In this document: piece after piece, positions 14,222-22,918 of the stretch
How positions within the stretch are numbered: the stretch's first letter is position 1
Layout of the letters: each line of letters starts with the position of its first letter
Assembly: GCF_958295425.1 (NCBI RefSeq)
Contig: NC_081154.1
Coordinates: 20,888,040-20,952,039, forward strand
Direction: 5' to 3'
Origin: Solea solea
Lineage: Eukaryota; Chordata; Actinopteri; Pleuronectiformes; Soleidae
Length of the DNA: 64,000 bases
Program-made: the position numbers and the translations under genes
Notes under the pieces: model-generated
Seen by the model: the letters and a program-made list of their open reading frames with translations, nothing else
The model's database searches: none
What the model was told of the DNA's origin: nothing

Positions 14222-16422
14222 GAAGTGCTCATATAAGGAGTTGAAGTCCTCTCATTGGGAGTTGTGACCATATTTAGAGCTGTCTGCTGACTTGTTTGTC
14301 TTGGCTATAAACCTCGCTAACAGATCCAACACATAAATGTACAACACTATGTCGGACAACAGTATAAACTGAGCTCTGTGAGTCTGAACAAGGACACTCA
14401 CTCACTCACTCACAATACAGTCCAGATACACGTGGCTAAAACGAGCTAATCGTTCTTCTATTGCTTGAAAAGCATCAATTTTTTTGGAACTATTCCTGGG
14501 CTTCAAACAGCTTCTCATAATGTTGTTCCTTCAGCATCAGAGCCCGTCACTGATCACTGTCCTCCTTCATGTCTTCATGTCTTCATGTCTTCACGTCTTC
14601 TCCTCGTGTTTAACATTAAGTGTTAACATGGATGGATCTGTTCAAATGTAATTTACTCTGATTGAATGTGTCGACCCTCAGTGGTGATACACAGCACTGT
14701 GATGTGTGTTACCTGTGTGTGTGTTCTGGTATTTATTACCTCTTGAGGACCTTTCCTGTCATAAGTACTGACCCTGTCAGGACCAGTAACTCTTATAGAG
14801 AACCAAACCTGGTCCTAAAGCTTCATAGAAGCTCGGGGTCATCAGAGCAACACAAGCAGAGATCTCTGTGAACATCAGCACCACACACAACAGACACTCT
14901 GTGATGAGTCTGTCCACAGAGAAGCTCCAGGTACCAGCTACTATCACAAACATGAGCCAAGGACAACTGTGTCACGACAACTGGAGTTTGTTTATTTGTC
15001 CAAACGGATGGAAGTCACCACAGACTCCTGAGAAGAACCGCTGTGCACACCTGTCTGAGGTGACCTGTGTAAAATCTGAAGAGAAATACTTCACATATAG
15101 TAAGTTATGGTGATCGATCACTGATTACACAATAACCTTTAAGCAATAATCATAAAATATCAGAAAACATGGAAAAATGTTGTCAAACCTGGAAATGATG
15201 ATGTTCTCAAATAACTAAAATGATGGACTTTAAAGGATTTCTTTGTTATCAGAGCAAAGGATTGAAGAAAATACTCACATCGAAGAAGTTTAAACAATCA
15301 GAAATCTTGTTTTAATCATGAAAAACGCTTCCAACCGATGAATCGATGATCAAAACAGTTGTCAGATTAATCGATTAATTGTTTGAGCTGAAGTTTTGAT
15401 CACTTTTCTTTGCACTCTGCTCAGGTAACTTCCACAACTGGGTGTTCATGCTGTCACTTTTCCAAAAATATACTTTGAATGAATGAATGAAGGATGTGAC
15501 ACTATGTGACTGACTGGTTGAACTCTGAAGCTAAGCTAAACACGGTTTATGTTAAGTTTTTACTCCTGTCTCATTGATGTGGTCTTGGGACTGGCACTAG
15601 GAGCACACTGGATGCTCGGTGTACACAGATCCACAGTGGGTGTCTGCACAGTACACAGATCCACAGTGGGTGTCTGCACAGGACATTGATCAGGACTAAC
15701 TACTAACACAACTACATTTTAAACTGATATGAAAGTTTGGATTGCTAACAGTGCCTTACACAATCACACAATTACACAAAGTTTCCCATTAGCAACAACT
15801 GACTGGAAGGTAGAGTAAGCAGAAGCTGTAAGTGAAGCTCTGTACATAAAGATGGACAGATTGTCTCGGGTCACAGGTCACGGATGCAGCATGTGCTCAT
15901 CTGGAGGATGACACTCGGGACAGATCGCAAACATTAGCATTAGCATTAGCATCAGCCACAGGAAGCCGTGGCTGGAGACCCTGCGTCTTTCACTTATCAG
16001 TAACCTTGAACTTCAGGTTCAGGTATGAATGTATCTGGTGGGTCGACATCTATCAGCTGCTAACATGCGTGACCATAAACGCCGTGAAGTGCAAGCGCGT
16101 GCTAGCAGGGCTAACATCAGTTAAAAAACTGTCAAAGGCCAAAATGCCAAATAATGAAGTCAATGACGAAGAGGCCGTCCACACGGAAGCAGGTGTAGGT
16201 CAATATGCTGTTTGGTCCACACGGTGTTTTATGAAAGCGCCTCCCAGAGTGAGAACATCTCAAAACGTTTCCATGGAGACGGAGAATACGATACTTTAGG
16301 AAAACGATGACATCATGTTCACAGCTCGTTCACTGTTTGACAGTTTGACCTTTAACTACTGTCCATGAAAAGTCACTAAAGTCACAAGAACACGTCAGAG
16401 ACAAGAAAACAAAACCTTAAAT

Positions 16423-16454
<32 letters not shown>

Positions 16455-16843
16455 TCTGCACTGAACATCACTGTGACTCTGCTTATGTGCACTGTGTGTG
16501 TGTGTGTGTGTGTGTGCGTGCGTGTTGATCCCACATACTGTAGCTTTAAGTGCCAGACTTCAGTGAGTAACAGCAGCAGAGACAGAGAGGACAGATATAA
16601 CATGCTCTGTACATAAAACTATAATAATAATACAGACAGGGAGATGCCCCCCAGCCCCCCCACATTAATCTCTACCCCACAGAGCCGGGCAGATGTTCTG
16701 TGACAGTTATTGTAGCTTCAAATGTTACAGTAACAACATTCCCTCTGTGTCTGTGGGTAAAGCTCTGGTTCTTGACTCCTCAGTGAGTGAGAGTCACAAC
16801 CAACAGAGAGCTCACTTCCTCTGTTGGGGCTGACACCACCCCT

Positions 16844-16880
<37 letters not shown>

Positions 16881-16927
16881 ATCTCTACCTGTATTTTACA
16901 GCATCAATACTCACCCAGATCCTCCAT
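36..16927 (-). CDS. tgfb1i1: Hic-5 / TGFB1I1, paxillin-family LIM adaptor (3' part beyond the window)
   Basis: Eight coding exons in consistent phase: 16915-16927, 8894-9042, 8707-8762, 5534-5676, 5376-5457, 2870-2954, 1241-1462 and 36-209 (924 nt, 308 codons). The start exon encodes only MEDL plus one base. LD motifs seen in order: [12 protein letters not shown] (LD1), [16 protein letters not shown] (LD2), [18 protein letters not shown], and [19 protein letters not shown]; then the first LIM domain (CSACQKP...[11 protein letters not shown]...YCESDYF). The stretches [17 protein letters not shown] and [10 protein letters not shown] match mammalian Hic-5 better than paxillin or leupaxin. Family knowledge: LD motifs bind FAK/Pyk2, vinculin and GIT; LIM domains target focal adhesions; the protein is also a nuclear-receptor coactivator. 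The linker before the last LD motif is rich in Pro, Thr and Gln. LIM2-4 should lie beyond the left edge. Identity is confident; only the 5'UTR and transcription start are open. Confidence 0.93.
287..570 (+). pseudogene. Tc1/mariner transposase C-terminal remnant
   Basis: Lies in a tgfb1i1 intron. Conceptual pieces read [12 protein letters not shown], then ARPARPTSV after an in-frame stop, then [17 protein letters not shown] in another frame. These match the conserved end of fish Tc1 transposases (PIEHLWNELE...RARP.RPTS...ESLPRRVEAV). Frameshifts and stops show it is dead, and no terminal inverted repeats were identified. Confidence 0.72.
1850..2862. repeat. TCAC(T/A)CA-type tandem array, intronic
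   Basis: About 1 kb of near-tandem units built from TCACTCACAT, TCACTCACAG and TCACCCAT, in the tgfb1i1 intron directly 3' of the LD exon at 2870-2954. On the gene strand it reads as repeated GTGAGTGA and GTGACTGT. It starts within a few bases of the exon's donor site. Open frames across it are a by-product of a stop-poor repeat. Confidence 0.95.
3105..4686. repeat. 10-bp tandem array TTCACT(G/C)ACA, intronic
   Basis: About 158 very regular 10-bp units, mostly TTCACTGACA or TTCACTCACA with TTCCCTGACA and GTCACTGACA variants, in the tgfb1i1 intron 5' of the LD exon. It is related in sequence to the array on the other side of that exon but more homogeneous. Mixed unit types recur in the same order, which points to duplication of longer blocks. 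Confidence 0.95.
6090..8284 (+). mobile_element. CR1/L2-clade LINE, 5'-truncated and inactive
   Basis: Reverse-transcriptase pieces in order: [20 protein letters not shown]...[12 protein letters not shown] (6205-6411), [48 protein letters not shown] and the YADDTQLY active site (6421-6948), then the RT thumb region (7022-7432). Stops and shifts near 6410 and 6946 break the reading frame. The 3' end is GCGCTATACAAATAA followed by (GAATT)n at 8260-8284, a tail common in fish LINEs. The element sits in a tgfb1i1 intron opposite to the gene. Clade assignment is from motif likeness only. Confidence 0.85.
8826..8884. repeat. (TA)n microsatellite
   Basis: TATATA run next to the donor of tgfb1i1 exon 2 (donor GT at 8892-8893, gene on minus strand). 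Confidence 0.9.
9049..10468. repeat. 1.4 kb GA-rich (polypyrimidine on the gene strand) array
   Basis: Nearly pure purine on the plus strand: GAGAGAGGGGAGAGAGG-type units with GGTGAGAGA interruptions. Blocks repeat at a larger scale: the marker GGAGATGAGGAGAG recurs with spacing of 280 and 264 bp (ATGAGG at 9541, 9821 and 10085). It begins only 7 bp from the acceptor of tgfb1i1 exon 2, so on the gene strand it is a CT tract running straight into the 3' splice site. Long Ser/Leu/Pro or Arg/Glu/Gly open frames are artefacts of composition. Confidence 0.95.
10951..11066. repeat. 10-bp tandem repeat (GTGTTAAAG)n
   Basis: Short array of GGTGTTAAAG units with single-base variants, in tgfb1i1 intron 1. 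Nearby are a (CACACAGTT)n run (11281-11317), a poly-C stretch (11406-11416) and a (GT)n run (11470-11501). Nothing gene-like was seen between 10470 and 11740. Confidence 0.9.
11750..12270 (-). mobile_element. Second LINE copy, 3' end only
   Basis: Reverse complement of the 3' part of the LINE at 6.1-8.3 kb. Shared stretches include the segment around CCAGCTCTAACTATAAGC (12139-12156) and GATGTGCAGCATCTGCC (11836-11852). It is in tgfb1i1 intron 1, in the opposite orientation to the first copy, and encodes nothing intact. Confidence 0.75.
12502..14098. repeat. 80-bp satellite, about 20 units
   Basis: Units of 80 bp (some 78 bp, lacking a CT) carrying TTCACACTGAGAGTGCCTGG, ACACACCCAGCAGACAATCA and a closing GTCTCTGCAGACG. 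Most variation is in a short window after CTGGTTC (CATACCGCGCTCGT, CATACCTCGCTCAT, CGTACCACGTTCAT), with C/T changes at CpG sites. It lies in tgfb1i1 intron 1. The one open frame (13461-13787) is an artefact of 78-bp units, which keep phase. Confidence 0.95.
14099..16914. other. Remainder of tgfb1i1 intron 1, no gene seen
   Basis: Holds (AC)n at 14189-14218, a double copy of a ~35-bp unit near 15615-15680 (ACACAGATCCACAGTGGGTG), a fish-type AATCGATTAAT repeat (about 15170-15400), a possible DNA-transposon scrap (16110-16310), and (AC)n and (TG)n runs at 16428-16455, 16494-16517 and 16846-16876. Short open frames here have no recognisable domain. Confidence 0.6.
15170..15400 (-). repeat. AATCGATTAAT-class interspersed repeat, copy 1
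   Basis: Carries GATTAATCGATTAATTG, AACCGATGAATCGATGATCAAAAC and GAAAATACTCACAT, which in reverse complement match the repeat at 42590-42920. A shorter relative occupies about 5094-5215 (CTTCTTAAATGTGAATATTTTC shared in part). This looks like a dispersed non-autonomous element; its family is not known to me. Confidence 0.6.
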
Positions 16928-17220
16928 GATGACACTGTGTGTGTGTGTGTGTGTGTGTGGTCACACAGACAGTCCCGCTGCTTTTGTCTGCGCCGCTGCT
17001 CCTCGAACTTCTTCGAAACCGTTATTCACCGAGAGAAGAGGAGGAGGAGGCAGGGAAGGAGGCAGGGAAGGAGGGAGGGAGGGAGGGCGTCCCATTTCTT
17101 TTCCCTGCGTCTTCCTGTGTAATGTCTACCAGGAGCTCAGAGGCGTAGTTAAAGAAATGCGGTTACAAACCCCGGACACATGACGTCATTCTGGGACATT
17201 CCTCGTCCTTATTTGGGAGG
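16928..17220 (-). promoter_or_regulatory. tgfb1i1: tgfb1i1 upstream region with CRE, M-CAT and CArG boxes
   Basis: This is the sequence directly 5' of the tgfb1i1 start codon. Three textbook motifs fall within 36 bp: a palindromic CRE TGACGTCA (17181-17188), an M-CAT/TEAD box CATTCCT (17197-17203) and a perfect CArG box CCTTATTTGG (17207-17216; CCAAATAAGG on the gene strand). No TATA box was seen, so the start of transcription is not placed. SRF and TEAD sites would suit a gene known for smooth-muscle and mechanosensitive expression; the regulatory role here is inference. Confidence 0.6.
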
Positions 17221-17263
17221 CGAGAAGATTCTGCGCGCTGCTGCGAGGAGAAGGAGAACTGCT

Positions 17264-18296
17264 GCTGTTTCTGCTGCTGCTGCTTCTTCTTCTGCTACTT
17301 CTACTGCTGTTTCTGCTGCTGCTTCTTCTTCTGCTGTTTCTGCTGCTGCTTCTTCTTCTGCTACTTCTACTGTTGTTTCTGCTGCTGCTGCTTCTTCTTC
17401 TGCTGCTGCTTCTTCTTCTGCTGCTGTTTCTGCTGCTGCTTCTTTTTCTGCTACTTCTACTGCTGTTTCTGCTGCTGCTGCTTCTTCTTCTGCTGTTTCT
17501 GCTGCTGCTTCTTTTTCTGCTACTTCTACTGCTGTTTCTGCTGCTGCTGCTGTTTCTGCTACTTCTACTGTTGTTTCTGCTGCTGCTGCTTCTTCTTCTG
17601 CTGCTGCTTCTTCTTCTGCTGCTTCTTTTTCTGCTACTTCTACTGCTGCTTCTTCTTCTGCTGTTTCTGCCGCTGCTTCTTTTTCTGCTACTTCTACTGC
17701 TGTTTCTGCTGCTGCTGCTTCTTCTTCTGCTGCTTCTTTTTCTGCTACTCCTACAGCTGTTTCTGCTGCTTCTTTTTCTGCTACTTCTACTGCTGCTGTT
17801 TCTTCTTCTGCTGCTTCTTTTTCTGCTACTTCTACTGCTGTTTCTTCTGCTGCTACTTCTACTGCTGTTTCTGCTTCTTCTTCTGCTGTTACTGCTGCTG
17901 CTTCTTTTTCTGCTACTTCTACTGCTGCTTCTTCTTCTGCTGCTTCTTTTTCTGCTACTTCTACTGCTGCTTCTTCTTCTGCTGTTTCTGCCGCTGCTTC
18001 TTTTTCTGCTACTTCTACTGCTGTTTCTGCTGCTGCTGCTTCTTCTTCTGCTACTTCTACAGCTGTTTCTGCTGCTTCTTTTTCTGCTACTTCTACTGCT
18101 GCTGTTTCTTCTTCTGCTGCTTCTTTTTCTGCTACTTCTACTGCTGTTTCTTCTGCTGCTACTTCTACTGCTGTTTCTGCTTCTTCTTCTGCTGTTACTG
18201 CTGCTGCTTCTTTTTCTGCTACTTCTACTGCTGCTTCTTCTTCTGCTGCTTCTTTTTCTGCTACTTCTACTGCCGTTTCTGCTGCTGCTTCTGCTG
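17264..18296. repeat. 1 kb imperfect trinucleotide array (CTG/CTT/CTA)n
   Basis: Runs of CTGCTG, CTTCTT and CTACTTCTACTG in a fixed order, with longer blocks duplicated (for example 17620-17990 resembles 17960-18290). Because every unit is 3 bp and stop-poor, four frames stay open: Ala/Ser/Thr/Val, poly-Leu/Phe, Arg/Ser and Glu/Ala/Val. It starts about 50 bp beyond the CArG box of the tgfb1i1 promoter. It is most simply a promoter-proximal expandable repeat, not a coding region. Confidence 0.93.
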
Positions 18297-20536
18297 GACA
18301 CACTGTTGTTATCATGAGTGTTGTTATTGTTTTTAGTTCACATTGTTGTTACTGTTATCATTGTTGTTATGTATAGGGTGTGAAGTGTACTTGTTTTTCA
18401 GTCAGCGACATATTCACATATTGTTGTACTTTGTGTAAGAACCTTAAGAAATGATTGGTCATTTTACATTTTCACAGCTCTGTGCTGCCTTTACTATTGC
18501 TCCAAATAAAGAAATGTGATTATTTATACAGATGACAGCGTGACAGCGTGACTGTGCACCACAAACCATTACAGTGTCATCCTGCCACCCCCAACTAAGA
18601 AGGTCAAGTTTATTTAGAAAACTGTCCTATGTGAGAACAATATGAACCAAAGTAAAATCAATGAATAAAATAAATCATAGAGCTGCTCTAAACAGAACAG
18701 AAACACCATCTTAAAATATTGCTGATAAAATCCCATCAGTAAAGGAATAGTACAGGTTTTTAAAATACAGAAAGTCAATCAACACTGACTGCACACAAGG
18801 AAAAACTGATTTTAGCCACTAATTAATAAATAAAAAGCTCTTCAAAAATCAACAGTTTCATGACTACATTATATATACATACATATACATATACAGTATG
18901 TATGTGTATGTATGTACATTCATATATATGCATGTGTATGTATATATATGTATATACACATACACACATATATATATATATACACATACACATATATATA
19001 TATATATACACATACACATACATATGTGTATATATACACATACACATACACATGTGTATATATACACATGTGTATATATACACCTCAGTGGGTCATGATG
19101 GGTCAAATGGTTTGTATTGACTCTGGTCATTTGAAGTGCTTTGCTTGGATTAACTGAGCGACAAACACACCAAAGACAAAGGAGCTCATGTGTCACTGTG
19201 AGCTAAAAACATTGTTTATCTCCATGGACTTTGGTGAGGGGGTGAGTCTTTTACAAGCATTCCCATTGGGAAAGGATGGTGAATTAAGCAATACAATATA
19301 ATCTTTAGTCAAGTGGCTAAAACGGATTTCTCTTTGGCTCCCTGCTTTGTTTTAACTCAGAAAAACCTGAACTAGCACTTTAAACTGTTCATTTATTAAG
19401 TTGAAATTAGCAACAACAACAAAAAAAACCAAACAATGTGATATCACGGCCTGTAAAACAAAACATGATGAAATGAATGACGGCTCAATTTAATCTAACT
19501 GCTCTGGCTTCATGTTTCCTGTCACCAGACATGAGGTATCGTTGCCTGTTACTCTTCCTATCATGTGGTGAAGCTATAAGTAACCGCCATTAAACATGGA
19601 CAACATAAAAAACAGTCGGCAGCATAAAAAACAAAACAGGAAAAATCTTTTAATTAAGCAAACTTACAGTTACAAGCCATAATTATGTGATTAGAGGAAG
19701 GTGCCAAGCTGATGTTGGCGACATGATGTATGCATTATTTTTATAAACTCAAGATTAACCCCTGTGTTTTACTGTATGTCACAGACAGAATGTCCTCTGA
19801 CCAAGACGTCCCTCCGGTGTCCATGAGGAACCTGCCTTTGGTCTCAGTGCATGAAACACACAGCGTAGAACTGACGAGTAAAACATACTGTAGACGCAAA
19901 ACCATAACATCCAAAAGTAACGTATTTAACATGTACATGTTCTTTCCTTGTGTATGATCTCAAATCTGAAATGTACAACAGAAGTGGGAGAAGCAGATGG
20001 AGGGAACGTTGTTTCAGCTGAAGGCTCATCTGTTTCTGTCAAACTCCAGACGCTAGTTTCAATTTTGCTCATGCACGTTTGCCGACTCCGACACCAGACT
20101 CCTCATCCATGCATGGTACTTCATGGTACTTCTAAACAATGTGACACGACGACGCTTTCAACTTCTCAAAGAAAATATTCATGATAATAATTAGAATAAC
20201 TCACTCACACACACACACACACACACACAACCATACTTTCCAAACCATCTTTCCTCGACATGTTTAACAAGCTGGTGCTTAAGAGCAAAATAAAGGAGCA
20301 CAACTGCATGTGATGTGGGAAACTGGGAAGAGTTTAAAAAAAAAAATCTTTAGTGAAGCAGATTGTAAGGGTGTGCTAGGATCATAGCATGATGGTAACA
20401 TGGGCAGGCTCGGTTACCAACATTTCTCCCCTTCCATCAACTGAAATCATGTTACATATCCTCTGCCCTGCAGTGAAATCCACACACCACCAACTTCCAT
20501 CCTTTCCTCCACTGCTGCTTCCCCCCTTCCTTGCCA
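18297..20536. other. Region between the trinucleotide array and the elob stop codon
   Basis: Contains an AATAAA at 18506-18511 (plus strand), an alternating (TATACACA)n repeat at about 18868-19083 and (AC)n at 20204-20228. The elob 3'UTR must begin at 20536 and run leftward; its end was not placed. No other coding evidence was found. Confidence 0.55.
18868..19083. repeat. Alternating purine-pyrimidine TATACACATA repeat
   Basis: TATACACATACACATA-type tract with near mirror and inverted symmetry and alternating purine-pyrimidine throughout. Open Tyr/Ile/His frames on both strands come from composition. Confidence 0.9.
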
Positions 20537-22887
20537 TCACTGCACTGCCTGTTCGTTGGCGGTGCTACCAGAGTCCTGGGGCTTCATCACATCAGGCAGT
20601 TCTGGGGGGCTGGAGAAGGCCTCGATGTGCAGCTGCTCAAACATCTCATCTGGAGGGAAGAGTTTCACATGGTTAACACTCATGTCACATGTTAGTATAT
20701 ACACAGTAAATACACCTGAGATGCACCGAGGACAGATTGTCAAACCACTTCATGAGCTGATCAGAGATGCACTGTGACCACATGGTGAACAGAAGCCTTC
20801 AAGGGCTAACACTGCTGTTGCTGAACACAGGAAGCGACGCTGTAGTCTGGGATGACTGTGATCGGACAGACACTGGAGACACGCTTGGTTCAGATGTAAC
20901 AGGTGTAAATGCATATGGTGAAGAAAACACATTCTAATGCCAGGTGTGAAGGGGTCAAAGGTGAGGACATTCACAAATACACAGGGGGATCTGCATCAAC
21001 TCAGCTGCTGCTTAACCTGTAAATAGTAAAAGAAAGGTTTTTATCTACACCGGCTTAAAGGTGTGGTTGAGGTTATTATTGTATGTCAGTTTAGTGTCCA
21101 TGAACTTTAACGATGTAACATCATTTTTAAGTGGCTTCTCAACTGAAAACAAGCTCTCAAGCAACATTATCAGACCTGACTGAGGGAGCGTTTGTGTGTA
21201 TACAGCAGCAGAGCAGGGGTGGGCAGTAGAATTCACTTTTGAAACTTCTCGTAGACGCTTCTTTGTGTTTGCAGTAATTAACGGACGTTCAATGGTAAAA
21301 TCAGTAGCCAACACATTTAATTGTCGATAATTGTGAGCTACGTCATCACAGGGTTTTTTCTGCTGGGAGTCGCACATGTAGTGAACAGCCTGAGACGGCA
21401 GGTGAATATCAGAGTGAACACCCTCTCACCCAAAAATATCAAAGGTATGCAAGCATGTCACTCTGCACACACCAAGGGAAAAAAATCACAGTAAAATATG
21501 CACATGGTACAACGGGAGCACATCGGTAATGCACAAGTATTTGAAGAGGAGGCACGTTCTGGATGATGTGGACACAACTTGGGAAAGATATTTAGCTTGT
21601 TAGCCAACTAGCTCGCTGTATATAGACATATATAGAGTTGTCTTGGCTTTTAACATTAATATGCTCCTCTTTAGAACAACTGTGTGTTATTCACCTTCAC
21701 AGACTAGAGTTACAACCAAGCAGTTCTTTTTCACTTTTTCACTTGTTCACTTCTTCTTTCACGTTTACATTGTCACTGCCTGACCTACAAGTTAATGTTC
21801 AAAGTCAAGACACAACATGGTTTGAAGATATTTTCTTTTAAGTTTAGCTTCTTGGCATTCCTGGCATATTGAAGTTTAAATGAGTAATATTGACTCTTGA
21901 TAACACCCTTTCTTTTTTAATCAAATGTATGCAGTCGTCCTGAGGAGAGCAAAAAGTCTCTAGATGGTTTTCTGCAAAGGAAGCAGACGTGTATTCACCA
22001 ACTCAGTTTTTCTTTTACTTTTGTAGATGTATCCTAAACAGCAGCAATGTTTATTAAAATATACATTTTTGCTTTTAATGTTAGTTAACACAGCGAGTCA
22101 TTGTGCTTTTCAATAGTTGACCATAAAAACAGTCATTAGTTGCAGCCATCTCACTCTGCTAGTACAAAGTTGCTGTTGTCTCAACATAAAACAAATGACT
22201 TCCTGTGAGCAGCACAAGAATGTCCCTGAGCGACACAAGATCTAAACACTGCCATACTGAGAAACGCAGTCATACACAACTTCATCAGCACTGTGTACAT
22301 TCATTTGACAACAGTCTATGATATGCTGTGAATATGTTCTGAAAAGTGTTATTTTTGGACTTTGGTGTGTGAAGTCCTTTGTTCAGATTATAGGCCCTCT
22401 TTACACCTGGCATTAAAATGTCTTTTCTATAATCATATAACAATCAGATAGCGCCTGACCACTTGTAGGTGCAGGTGTAAATACACCCGAGGACCGATTG
22501 TTATAGGATCTGCCAAACCACTTCAGGAGGTGGTCCGAGACACATTGTGACCACATTGAACAGAAGTGTAAATGCACGAGTCTCCGATGCATCTCGTCTC
22601 TGCTCCACCCACAACAACCACATGAAAGCGGCAACAAAACTGTGTAGTCTCTTCTGCTTTGCTCATTTTTCCACTTGTCGAAAAGACAACTTCTTGTCCT
22701 GCTTCAAAAGCAAAGAGGGGTCCATAGAAGAAAGAAAAAACATTCTAATGCCAGGTGTAAAGGCGGCCATATTAACAAATGAGGAAGTAGGAGACCTGCA
22801 GCTCCTGTGAAAATTCCACTCAGAATGCTTGTCCAAACACAAGATAAAGCTTAAAATATATTATGCTAGGGCATACATTTTAACAGG

Positions 22888-22918
<31 letters not shown>

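Noticed and set aside
14662..15113. Two adjacent open frames (69 and 81 aa) as a small gene
   Set aside because: No recognisable domain, no homology I know, located in tgfb1i1 intron 1.
17373..18317. Poly-Leu/Phe frame and the Arg/Ser and Glu/Ala frames across the trinucleotide array
   Set aside because: Every frame of a stop-poor triplet repeat is open; no non-repeat domain is present. Only the plus-strand Ala/Ser frame was kept as a low-interest finding because of the downstream AATAAA.
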